Shown: piece by piece, positions 55,551 through 64,000 of the stretch
How positions within the stretch are numbered: the first letter of the stretch is position 1
Layout: the number at the start of each line of letters is the position of its first letter
NCBI RefSeq assembly: GCF_002013375.1
Contig: NZ_MAEW01000002.1
Span: forward strand, 19,005 to 83,004
Source: Mycobacterium sp. D16Q13
Lineage (GTDB): Bacteria; Actinomycetota; Actinomycetes; Mycobacteriales; Mycobacteriaceae
Length of the DNA stretch: 64,000 nucleotides
Reading direction: 5' to 3'
Notes under the pieces: generated by a model
Told to the model about the DNA's origin: nothing
Databases searched by the model: none
What the model saw: the letters and a program-made list of their open reading frames with translations, nothing else
Position numbers and translations under genes: made by a program

Positions 55551-55925
55551 TTACCTGGCCTTCTTCTTGCCTGCGATGGTGCGCTTCGGCCCCTTGCGGG
55601 TACGCGCATTGGTCTTGGTCCGCTGACCGCGCACCGGCAGGCCACGACGGTGGCGCAGGCCCTGGTAGCAGCCGATCTCAATCTTGCGGCGGATGTCGGC
55701 CTGCACCTCGCGGCGCAGGTCACCCTCCACCTTGAGAGAGGCTTCGATGTATTCACGCAGCTGAGTCACCTGATCATCGGTCAGATCCTTGCTGCGCTGT
55801 TCGGGGCTGATGCCCGTGGCGGCCAGGATCTCCTTGGAGCGGGTCCGGCCAATGCCATAGATATAGGTGAGCGCGATTTCCATACGCTTATCGCGCGGTA
55901 GGTCAACGCCTACGAGACGTGCCAT
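55551..55925 (-). CDS. rpsM: 30S ribosomal protein S13
   Basis: 124 residues. Starts [20 protein letters not shown], helix-two-turn-helix [16 protein letters not shown]-terminal basic tail [18 protein letters not shown] reaching tRNA. The 155 bases before it contain a short GC hairpin (55987-55992 with 56001-56006) and no gene. Confidence 0.98.
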   Translation of the reverse strand: MARLVGVDLPRDKRMEIALTYIYGIGRTRSKEILAATGISPEQRSKDLTDDQVTQLREYIEASLKVEGDLRREVQADIRRKIEIGCYQGLRHRRGLPVRGQRTKTNARTRKGPKRTIAGKKKAR

Positions 55926-56080
55926 GCGGCAGTTCCTCTTTCATTCAACGAAGGTCTGTTCCCAGTCCGCCCCCTCTAGGTTGGGGCCCCGGCCTCCGTT
56001 CCGGGGGTGTCTGTCCGGCGTACCCGGTCAGTGGTTCTGGGAGGTCATCATTCAGTTATGTGTGGGCTTGGCCTGACGGC

Positions 56081-56194
56081 TTAGCCCTGCCTCTGCTTGT
56101 GGCGAGGGTCCTGGCAGATCACCATGACCCGCCCGTGCCGGCGAATAACGCGGCACTTGTCGCAGATCGGCTTGACGCTCGGGTTGACCTTCAC
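56081..56194 (-). CDS. rpmJ: 50S ribosomal protein L36
   Basis: 37 residues from GTG 56194. [20 protein letters not shown] and [13 protein letters not shown] contain the zinc site C-x2-C ... C ... H, so this is the zinc-binding (C+) form. Lies 28 bases after infA. Confidence 0.97.
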   Translation of the reverse strand: MKVNPSVKPICDKCRVIRRHGRVMVICQDPRHKQRQG

Positions 56195-56222
56195 GTTCTT
56201 CGATCCTGTCTTGCGGTTGTAG

Positions 56223-56444
56223 TTACTTGTACCGGTAAACGATCCGACCGCGGGACAGGTCGTAGGGAGACAACTCCACCACCACTCTGTCCTCGGGCAG
56301 GATGCGGATGTAGTGCTGCCGCATCTTGCCGCTGATGTGGGCGAGCACCTTGTGTCCGTTCTCCAGCTCAATGCGAAACATCGCATTGGGCAGGGGTTCG
56401 ACCACCCGACCCTCGACCTCGATGGCTCCGTCTTTCTTAGCCAT
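56223..56444 (-). CDS. infA: translation initiation factor IF-1
   Basis: 73 residues ([20 protein letters not shown] ... GRIVYRYK), one OB fold. The ATG start has GGAGGAT before it. First gene of the alpha operon infA-rpmJ-rpsM-rpsK-rpsD-rpoA-rplQ-truA. Confidence 0.98.
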
Positions 56445-56586
56445 ATCCTCCGCGATTCTGATTGCCTGCCCCGGCTGTCGCCGGCATGACACGGCAAACT
56501 TTACCGACCCTCGAACGTGAGCCGGTAACAGGAAAGTCCAGGACTGGGCACGCAGATAGTCGGCACGTAAGCCGCACCGTTGGTCA

Positions 56587-56615
56587 AGGATACCCGCGTA
56601 ACGCCCCCAAACCAA
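56587..56615 (-). promoter_or_regulatory. possible promoter of the alpha operon
   Basis: TTGGTT (56610-56615), 17 bases, TATCCT (56587-56592) on the minus strand, about 143 bases upstream of infA. Weak -35 box. Confidence 0.3.
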
Positions 56616-56649
56616 ACCGGCGAAGGGGGCGGCCACTGCCCCGCCCACC

Positions 56650-57987
56650 TCAGGACCAGGTGACTCCCGACCTGCTGATATGCGGAATCGCCGTGGGTCG
56701 CACCAGACCCGCTGTCAGCCAGGCACCCGCGATCCAGATATGAGGCGCGGATTTGGCCGCCATCGTGCGTCTGGCCCGCATCGATACGTCCGAACCGTCC
56801 AGAACTCGCTGCGCCCGCACGGACAGCATCCGGTTACGCACTCCCGACCGGCGCCGCTCCCGAGCGCTCCTGTTGATCGCCAACCAGGCCGCGGCGAGAT
56901 CGCTGGACTCGCCCAGCGCCTCCGCGATGGCCTCCGCGGCCGCGACCGCGTCGGACACACCCGAGTTGAGGCTGCGGCCGCCCAAGGGGGCGAACTGATG
57001 GGCGGCCTCACCCGCGAGCAGCACCCGGCGATTCACGTCGGTGTAGCTGGCAGCTACTCCCTGAACGGTCTGATGCACCTCGACCGACCTGATGTGATCC
57101 GCATACCAGGCATCACCGGTGAGCGCCGTCACCCACGAACGCACCTGCTCGGTCGTCGGTGTCTCCGCGTCGTTGGACAGGAACTGAACATCGAGGCGCA
57201 GACCGTCCGGGTACGGCAGGCGAATCGCGTGACGCCCGCCGAGATCGGGATGGTGATATTGGATCTGCACGGGCAGATCCACCGTGACACCGTCCGGATG
57301 CGGTTCGACGTCGATCACCACAGACGGCGGCGACGGCGGTCGCGCCGACATACCGATGCCCAGCGCCTGGCGAATGGCCGACTTGGAGCCGTCGGCGGCG
57401 ATGACGTAGCTCGCGCGCAGCCGGTCTCCGCTGGCGAGGGTGAGCCGTGCGCCGGTGTGGTCGGTACTGATGTCGGTGACGGCGACCCCGCAGTGGTACT
57501 CCACGCCCAGATTCAATGCCTCAGCAAGTGTCTCTTCCTCAATGGTGCGCTGCGACAAGCTCATTCCCCATGCCGCGGGGTTCCACGGACCAGGAATTCG
57601 CGACGGAGCGTACGAGGACATGACGAATACCGGACGGCCCTGATAGAAGGTTTGGACGCCATGGACCGCGAGCGCCGACTGGCGTAGCCGCGCACCCAGT
57701 TCGGGTGCCACCCGGTCATATCGCCGTAACGTCGAGTGCCCGACGAAGGTCGCGCAGTTCCGGTGCCGCTGACGTTCTTTCGAACCCGCGGCCTCCAGCA
57801 CAACCACGCGAATTCCCTGGCGCGCCAACAAGGTGGCAGCGAGCAACCCGACAGGACCGCCGCCGACGATCACCACGGCATCATCGGTGATGTCCCGACG
57901 CGCGTCCGCGGATACTGCCGCTAGGTGAGGCACCCCATGACGGTACCGCGCGTGGCCAATCAGGCGCCCATCGAGATTTGGGTCCAT
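56650..57987 (-). CDS. FAD-dependent monooxygenase (PHBH-type)
   Basis: 445 residues. FAD Rossmann motif [17 protein letters not shown] at about 38-54, the DG motif [16 protein letters not shown] at about 200, and the second FAD motif [25 protein letters not shown] (about 318-342, the first acid is Glu instead of the usual Asp). This is the aromatic hydroxylase fold. The first 30 residues before the fold are unusual ([21 protein letters not shown]). Substrate unknown. It stands between infA and a SecD-like gene and is not here in M. tuberculosis as I recall, so it may be a lineage-specific insertion. Confidence 0.87.
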
Positions 57988-58026
57988 ATATTGGGGCCAT
58001 CACATACCGGCTGAGGGGGATGCCAG

Positions 58027-59118
58027 ATGACGATGCCGCAACCGCAGTTCGGCCATCCAGAGGCCATTAGGCCCAACGATGGACCGTCGACTGTTGTGCG
58101 TCTGCTGGTGGTGCCGCTGCTGCTGGTATTCGTCCTCGGCTACGGTCTGGCCGTCTTCCTCACCAGGGATGTCTGGCACAACTCCCGCGAAGGCACCCGC
58201 CTGACCTTTACCGCTCAGACTTCGGACGGAGCAGCTCCGCCAGCGGCCATGGTGGCGGAAACCGCAAATGTGGTCAGGGAACGACTCAGAGGTCACGGGG
58301 CGACCGTTGCGGTCCAAGGCAGGGATGTCGTCGTCACCGTTCCGGGCCGTGACGTGACGCCAGCTGCCCTGGGCAGCGTGATCAAGACCGGCCGCCTCTA
58401 CATCCGGCCGGTGGTGCAGATGGTGCCGGCCCAGCCGCAAACCTCACCCCTCCCGCCGAAACCCGCCGACCCTTCTGCCATCGAGTTCGAGAAGCAGATC
58501 CGCCAGACCACAGACCCCCGCATGCAGCTGCTCGCGCTGCAGGTTCAGGCCACACGCTGCCATGACCCGGATCCACTAGCGGGTAGCGACGATCCCAACC
58601 TTCCCCTCATCACCTGCGGTACTGACAGCGTTGGCGGGGCCGCGGCATACCTGCTCGACCAGTCGATTCTCAGCGGTGCCGATATCGCGAAGGCATCCTG
58701 GGGGCTCGACGAACAGCGCGGCGTGTACGTGGTCAGCATGGAATTCACCCCGAAAGCCGCACAGGTGTGGGCCGACTTCACCAGCCGCCATTGGCAGCAG
58801 GGCACGCAGACAGCGTTCATCGTGGATACACAGGTCATCAGTGCACCGGCGATTCGTGAACCAATCGTCGGGGGCACAGTCGAGATCACCGGACACTTCA
58901 CACAGCAATCCGCACGCGAGCTCGCCGAGATCCTCGGTTCCGGCCCGCTGCCAGTGCCCTTGATTTTCACGTCGTCGTCAGAGGGAATCCTCGGGGCGAC
59001 AACGATGTCCAAAGTGTTGCGGGTGGCGATCGTTGGGCTGGGCGTTGGCATCACCGCAATCGTGATCGCGGCGATGATCTACCTAGCGCGGCGCGCTCCT
59101 GACCACGTGAGCACGTAG
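58027..59118 (+). CDS. SecD P1-head domain membrane protein
   Basis: 363 residues. Cytosolic N-terminus, a membrane helix (LLVVPLLLVFVLGYGLAVFL, about 25-44), a large extracytoplasmic domain, and a C-terminal helix (VLRVAIVGLGVGITAIVIAAMIYLA). The outer domain has LTFTAQ, VVRERLRGHGATVAVQGRDVVVTVPG and, near the end, VVSMEFTPKAAQVWADFT and AFIVDTQVISAPAIREPIVGGTVEITG, which match the P1 base and head of SecD. The multi-span SecD membrane part is absent, so it is not a Sec translocase motor but a stand-alone relative. Function unknown. Confidence 0.82.
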   Translation: MTMPQPQFGHPEAIRPNDGPSTVVRLLVVPLLLVFVLGYGLAVFLTRDVWHNSREGTRLTFTAQTSDGAAPPAAMVAETANVVRERLRGHGATVAVQGRDVVVTVPGRDVTPAALGSVIKTGRLYIRPVVQMVPAQPQTSPLPPKPADPSAIEFEKQIRQTTDPRMQLLALQVQATRCHDPDPLAGSDDPNLPLITCGTDSVGGAAAYLLDQSILSGADIAKASWGLDEQRGVYVVSMEFTPKAAQVWADFTSRHWQQGTQTAFIVDTQVISAPAIREPIVGGTVEITGHFTQQSARELAEILGSGPLPVPLIFTSSSEGILGATTMSKVLRVAIVGLGVGITAIVIAAMIYLARRAPDHVST

Positions 59119-59190
59119 CCAGCAGGACCGATTCGTGGTACCTATGTCGGTAGTGGCGAACATCGGCGTCGGCAACGGGGAGGGGGGCGA

Positions 59191-59703
59191 GTGGACGGTC
59201 TGACGATCGGGTACCTCGCGGCCTTTGCGGTCGGCGGGATAGCGGTGCTCTCGGCGCTGCTGCTCACCGATATCGGCCACGGCGATGGGATGCCATTTCT
59301 GAGCCTGACCTCGGTTTCTGCCGCACTGACGGGTGCGGGCGCCGGCGGATTCGTCGGCTCGGCCCTGGGCATCTCAGTGCTGCCGACAGCAATCATCGCC
59401 GGCGTGTGCGCTGTTGCGCTGGTGTCGATCCTGCAACTTTTCTTGACGTATCTGCGACGCCAGCAGGCGAACTCGCACTCGGGGCGCGCGTCCTATGTCG
59501 GACGACTCGGCACGGTGACCCTGAAGGTGCCCCCGGGCGGCGGCTGGGGGGAGATCGCGTTCACCGACGCGGACGGCAACCGGGTGCGTTCACGGGCGAT
59601 CACCGATGAGCCCGAGGGGCTGGCCAAGAACGCCGCCGTCTACATCGCCGACGTTGACTCCGAATACCTGCACGTGGTCAGCGTTCCCGAGGCACGTCTC
59701 TGA
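59191..59703 (+). CDS. NfeD-like membrane protein
   Basis: 170 residues from GTG 59191 with GGAGGGGGG just before. Three hydrophobic segments (YLAAFAVGGIAVLSALLL; FLSLTSVSAALTGAGAGGFVG; VLPTAIIAGVCAVALVSILQLFL) and a C-terminal OB-like domain (RASYVGRLGTVTLKVPPGGGWGEIAFTD, by position 98-125, and LHVVSVPEARL). NfeD-type proteins are encoded next to flotillins and help organise membrane domains. The flotillin gene follows after 61 bases. Confidence 0.83.
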   Translation: MDGLTIGYLAAFAVGGIAVLSALLLTDIGHGDGMPFLSLTSVSAALTGAGAGGFVGSALGISVLPTAIIAGVCAVALVSILQLFLTYLRRQQANSHSGRASYVGRLGTVTLKVPPGGGWGEIAFTDADGNRVRSRAITDEPEGLAKNAAVYIADVDSEYLHVVSVPEARL

Positions 59704-59764
59704 TGACCCCTCCACGTCACACCGTTAGTTCACATCACGAGTTCACACCACAAAGGAAACCCGC

Positions 59765-61276
59765 ATGAGTTCGCTTCTCATCATCGTCACCATCGCCATC
59801 GCGGCGCTGGTCATCTTCGTGGCGCTGCCGCTGGTCTACGTACGCAACTACATCAAGGTGCCACCGAACGAGGTCGCGGTGTTCACCGGGCGCGGCCAGC
59901 CGAAGGTGGTGCGCGGTGGTGCCCGTTTCAAGATGCCCGGCATCGAACGGGTGGACATCATGTCGCTTGAACCGTTCAACGTGAACATCAATCTGCAGAA
60001 TGCGTTGTCCAACAACGGTGTTCCGGTCAACGTTGAGGCCGTAGGGCTGGTGCGCATCGGATCGAACGACGAGGCGGTGCAGACCGCCGTCCAGCGCTTC
60101 CTCACCGCGGATCTCAGCGAATTGCAGCGTCAGATCAACGAGATCCTGGCAGGCAGCCTGCGCGGCATCACCGCCACGATGACCGTCGAGGACCTGAACT
60201 CCAATCGCGACTCTCTGGCGCGCAGCGTCGTCGAGGAGGCCGGCGGCGATCTCGCCCGCATCGGCATGGAGGTCGATGTCCTCAAGATCGCGGGCATCTC
60301 CGACCGCAATGGATACCTGGAGTCTCTCGGCCAGCGTCGCATCGCCGAAGTGCGCCGCGACGCGACGGTCGGCACTGCTCAGGCCGAGCGGGACGCACAG
60401 ATTCAGTCGGCTCAAGCCCGGCAGGCCGGCTCCATCGCGCAGGCCGAGGCCGATACCGCGATCGCCTCCGCCAACCAGAAGCGCGACGTGGAACTGGCCC
60501 GCCTGCGCGCGCAGACCGAAGCCGAGAACGCCCAGGCAGACCAGGCGGGCCCGTTGGCCCAGGCCCGGGCCGAAAAGGACGTGGGTATCGCCCGCGAGCA
60601 GGCGGAGGCCGCGCGCATGCAGGCCCGCACCGAGGTGGAGCAACGTCGTACCGAGCAGGCCCAGGCCGCGTTGCAGGCCGACGTCATAGCCCCGGCCGAG
60701 GCACGTCGCCAGGCCGACATCGCGATCGCGGAGGGCAGCCGACAGGCCGCGATCCTGAAGGCGCAGGCCGATGCCGAGGCCGAGCGGCAGAAGGGTTCGG
60801 CAGAAGCCGACGCCCGCAAGGCAGCCGCGGACGCCTTCCGGATCGAGCAGCAGGCTGCCGCCGACGGCACCAAGGCCAAGCTGATCGCCGAGGCGGATGG
60901 CATCAAGGCCAAGCTGCTGGCCGAGGCCGACGGTAAGAAGGAAGTCGCCGCGGCACTCAATGCCTACACGCCGGAGGCAGCCCGACTGCTCACACTGCCG
61001 GACATCCTGGCATCGGTGGTGCAGGCAACCGAGGCCGCATCAAAACCGATCGGCGAGATTGAAAGGCTGTCCATCATCGGCGGCTCCGGCGATACCCAGG
61101 ACGCGTTGGGCACCCTTTTAGGAGTAAGCCCGCAGGCAGTGGCGAAAGTGATTGAGAGCCTCAAGATTTCGGGCATCGATGTGGCCGACCTCCTGAACCG
61201 CACCCAGCAGGTCAAGGAATCCGCGTCCCCTGCCCCCGCGCCCGCGGCGCATCCGGAAGGATGGGTGGAGGAATAG
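59765..61276 (+). CDS. flotillin family protein
   Basis: 503 residues. N-terminal membrane helix (LLIIVTIAIAALVIFVALPLVYV), SPFH/PHB domain (about 30-190: NEVAVFTGRGQPKVVRGGARFKMPG and RSVVEEAGGDLARIGMEVDVLKI), then a long Ala/Glu/Gln coiled coil (about 190-410) with many AEA repeats typical of flotillins, and a short end with LLGVSPQAVAKVIESL. Flotillins scaffold membrane microdomains and envelope synthesis enzymes. The ATG start has AAAGGAAAC before it. Forms a pair with the NfeD-like gene. Confidence 0.94.
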   Translation: MSSLLIIVTIAIAALVIFVALPLVYVRNYIKVPPNEVAVFTGRGQPKVVRGGARFKMPGIERVDIMSLEPFNVNINLQNALSNNGVPVNVEAVGLVRIGSNDEAVQTAVQRFLTADLSELQRQINEILAGSLRGITATMTVEDLNSNRDSLARSVVEEAGGDLARIGMEVDVLKIAGISDRNGYLESLGQRRIAEVRRDATVGTAQAERDAQIQSAQARQAGSIAQAEADTAIASANQKRDVELARLRAQTEAENAQADQAGPLAQARAEKDVGIAREQAEAARMQARTEVEQRRTEQAQAALQADVIAPAEARRQADIAIAEGSRQAAILKAQADAEAERQKGSAEADARKAAADAFRIEQQAAADGTKAKLIAEADGIKAKLLAEADGKKEVAAALNAYTPEAARLLTLPDILASVVQATEAASKPIGEIERLSIIGGSGDTQDALGTLLGVSPQAVAKVIESLKISGIDVADLLNRTQQVKESASPAPAPAAHPEGWVEE

Positions 61277-61305
61277 CGACACCTCCTGCGAAGTTGGGAC
61301 GCGAC

Positions 61306-62130
61306 ATGGGCGAATCGAACCTCAACCGGTATGGAATTTGGAACGGCGGTCCGGTCACACCGGAGCAGGCGAAGGCCATCGAGGATCTCGGCTACGGCTC
61401 GGTATGGATCGGGGGCGTGTTCACCTCAGATCTTGCGTACGTAGAGCCGCTGCTCGAAGCGACCGAGAATCTCACGGTCGCGAGCGGCATCGTGAACATC
61501 TGGACCTCGCCCGTCGAGGAGATAGCCGCCGCTTTCCATCGCATCGAAGCGAGTTACCCCGGGCGGTTCCTGCTCGGCGTGGGCGCCGGGCATCCCGAAG
61601 CATCGGCCGAGTACCACAAACCGTACGACGCCCTTGTCGAATACCTGGACGGGCTGGATGCCGCGGGCGTGCCGAGGGACCGCCGGGCGCTGGCCGCACT
61701 CGGACCCAAGGTGCTGAAGCTGTCCGCGGACCGGACCGCGGGCGCGCACCCCTACCTGACGACACCAGAGCACACCCGAGAGGCTCGAGCGATCATCGGT
61801 CCGGACGCCCTGCTCGTTCCCGAGCACAAGGTGGTGCTCAGTACCGACCCGGAGAGCGCACGGGCAATCGGCCGGCGCACCGTGGATTTCTATCTCCAGC
61901 TGAGTAACTACGTAAACAACTGGAAGAGACTCGGTTTCAGCGACGAGGACGTCACGTCGCCGGGAAGTGACACATTCATCGACGCCGTGGTGGCGCACGG
62001 AACCGCCGAAGAAATCGCCGCGCGTTTGCACGAACACCTTGACGCCGGCGCAGACCAGGTGCTCATCCAAGTTCTGGGTGACAAGGGGTTGGTCGACACG
62101 TTGACCTCGTTGGCGGACACGCTTCGGTAA
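61306..62130 (+). CDS. LLM-class F420-dependent oxidoreductase (Rv3463-like)
   Basis: 274 residues from ATG 61306 (MGESNLNRYGIWNGGPVTP); an ATG-like start 45 bases upstream inside the end of the flotillin gene is also open. Luciferase-like barrel with YGSVWIGGVFTSDLAYVEPLLEAT, LTVASGIVNIWTSPVEEIAAAFHRIEA and GRFLLGVGAGHPEA. F420-dependent by family. In M. tuberculosis Rv3463 sits directly after infA; here five kilobases of extra genes lie between. Confidence 0.9.
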   Translation: MGESNLNRYGIWNGGPVTPEQAKAIEDLGYGSVWIGGVFTSDLAYVEPLLEATENLTVASGIVNIWTSPVEEIAAAFHRIEASYPGRFLLGVGAGHPEASAEYHKPYDALVEYLDGLDAAGVPRDRRALAALGPKVLKLSADRTAGAHPYLTTPEHTREARAIIGPDALLVPEHKVVLSTDPESARAIGRRTVDFYLQLSNYVNNWKRLGFSDEDVTSPGSDTFIDAVVAHGTAEEIAARLHEHLDAGADQVLIQVLGDKGLVDTLTSLADTLR

Positions 62131-62138
62131 TCCCCTAC

Positions 62139-63146
<1,008 letters not shown>

Positions 63147-63147
63147 C

Positions 63148-63765
63148 GTGAAGATCCGTGAACTATCGGTACCCGGCGCCTTCGAGATCACCCCGGTGCA
63201 GCATCACGACAGCCGGGGCGTGTTCCTCGAATTGTTCAAGGGCGCAGCGCTTGCCGAGGCCATAGGCCACCCGTTCGACCTGCAACAAGCCAACTGCTCG
63301 GTATCGGCGGCCGGGTCACTACGCGGAATACACTTCGCCGACGTGCCGCCGGGACAAGCCAAGTACGTCGCCTGCCTGACGGGGTCCGTGTATGACGTCG
63401 TGGTCGACATCCGCGTGGGGTCACCGACGTTCGGCGCCTGGGACGCAGTACTTCTCGACCCCCAGGACCGCCGCGCCGTATATGTGCCGGAAGGGGTGGG
63501 CCACGGGTTCCTGGCACTCGAGGACGACTCGACGGTGGTCTACCTGTGCTCCGCCGGATACGCCCCGGGCCGTGAGCACGGCGTCAATCCGCTGGATCCC
63601 ACTGTCGGGATCGCATGGCCGACCAGCCGCCCCGACGGCACCGAGTTGTCACTGGTTGTCTCCGAAAAAGACAGTGCCGCACCATCATTAATCGATGCCA
63701 GAGACTCGGGCCTACTCCCGGTCGCCAGCGAGGTTGAGGCCTTCCTAGAGAGCCTCTCTCACTGA
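63148..63765 (+). CDS. rmlC: dTDP-4-dehydrorhamnose 3,5-epimerase
   Basis: 205 residues from GTG 63148, ribosome site GAGGGGG in the end of rmlB. Cupin fold: HHDSRGVFLELFK, the catalytic His in SLRGIHF, KYVACLTGSVYDVVVDIRVGSPTFG and YVPEGVGHGFLAL. Third enzyme of dTDP-rhamnose synthesis. Co-transcribed with rmlB. Confidence 0.97.
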   Translation: MKIRELSVPGAFEITPVQHHDSRGVFLELFKGAALAEAIGHPFDLQQANCSVSAAGSLRGIHFADVPPGQAKYVACLTGSVYDVVVDIRVGSPTFGAWDAVLLDPQDRRAVYVPEGVGHGFLALEDDSTVVYLCSAGYAPGREHGVNPLDPTVGIAWPTSRPDGTELSLVVSEKDSAAPSLIDARDSGLLPVASEVEAFLESLSH

Positions 63766-63798
63766 TCGACGAATCTATCCACGCCACCGCGTGTTTGC

Positions 63799-63804
63799 TA
63801 AAGT
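63799..63804 (+). promoter_or_regulatory. -10-like box of a possible leaderless promoter
   Basis: TAAAGT, then six bases, then the ATG at 63811. Confidence 0.4.
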
Positions 63805-63810
63805 CCCTAC

Positions 63811-64000
63811 ATGACGCAACCGCCTTCCGGGCCGCCGCCCTCGGATCCCGGGCCGCCGGAGTACCCGCAGTACCCGACGCCAACGGGCCCCGGGTACCCA
63901 CCGGTCGGGCCGCCACCGGCGGGCGGATATCCACCCGTTCCCCCCGCTGGGGCCCCCGGGGGCCGGGCCGGATCCCCACCCCGCTGGCGCGGTATCCAAA
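63811..64000 (+). CDS. proline-rich protein, N-terminal part (truncated by window edge)
   Basis: 63 residues visible, starting MTQPPSGPPPSDPGPPEYPQ and continuing as Pro/Gly/Tyr-rich sequence (PPVGPPPAGGYPPVPPAG) before SPPRWRGIQ at the edge. Many mycobacterial membrane proteins have this kind of disordered cytosolic head before a membrane helix, and the basic PPRWRG at the end would fit the approach to one. Function cannot be said from this part. Confidence 0.7.
   Translation, partial: MTQPPSGPPPSDPGPPEYPQYPTPTGPGYPPVGPPPAGGYPPVPPAGAPGGRAGSPPRWRGIQ

Overview
The window is a continuous piece of a mycobacterial chromosome. Gene content and order follow the Mycobacterium tuberculosis segment running from guaA (Rv3396c) and choD-guaB3-guaB2 (Rv3409c-Rv3411c) to rmlB-rmlC (Rv3464-Rv3465). 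The ESX-4 locus carries an eccE4 gene, which M. tuberculosis ESX-4 lacks, and the base composition looks GC-rich but below the slow growers. I therefore place it in a rapid grower of the Mycobacteroides abscessus/chelonae group. This is inferred from gene content, not from a search.

Layout. 1-1.8 kb: two divergent PspC-domain membrane genes with LiaF-like features. 1.8-8.0 kb: purine nucleotide genes (guaA, guaB3, guaB2) with a ChoD-type GMC oxidoreductase between them. 8.2-12.1 kb: regulators (a DUF5319 protein, rsdA, sigD, a helical-repeat protein, whiB3). 12.2-14.8 kb: a DUF4333 lipoprotein and groES-groEL1 behind a CIRCE operator. 14.8-20.1 kb: one tightly packed minus-strand operon with alr, an alpha/beta hydrolase, tsaE, tsaB, rimI, tsaD and a SnoaL-like gene (D-alanine supply and tRNA t6A modification). 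20.2-25.9 kb: gadB, nnr, a hydrolase and glmS. 25.9-29.0 kb: an Rv3438-like gene and a three-gene operon (EspC-like, long WXG-like, small acidic) that looks like a type VII secretion substrate set. 29.1-34.1 kb: an F420-type oxidoreductase, a PhoD-like phosphatase, glmM, rpsI and rplM. 34.4-47.1 kb: the complete ESX-4 locus (esxT, esxU, Rv3446c-like, eccC4, eccD4, mycP4, eccB4, eccE4). 47.1-51.9 kb: a CGNR regulator, an EamA exporter, three cutinase-like enzymes and an epoxide hydrolase. 51.9-56.4 kb: the alpha operon (infA, rpmJ, rpsM, rpsK, rpsD, rpoA, rplQ, truA). 56.6-64 kb: an FAD monooxygenase, a SecD-head protein, an NfeD-like protein with a flotillin, an Rv3463-like F420 oxidoreductase, rmlB, rmlC and the start of a proline-rich protein.

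How it fits together. glmS and glmM feed UDP-GlcNAc synthesis, alr supplies D-Ala, and rmlB/rmlC supply dTDP-rhamnose for the arabinogalactan linker, so much of the window serves the cell envelope. ESX-4 adds secretion.

The most interesting signal is regulatory. The EspC-like operon near 29 kb and the esxU-esxT operon near 35 kb are 6 kb apart but share an identical 15-base element containing a GGAAC -35 box; in the first it is followed after 17 bases by CGTCG, which resembles SigM promoters. The EspC-like protein has a YxxxD secretion motif and the next protein has a W-x-G turn, so the operon may encode ESX-4-linked substrates. A second theme is leaderless translation: many start codons sit 6-7 bases after a TANNNT box. 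No tRNA, rRNA, insertion sequence, prophage or CRISPR array was seen.
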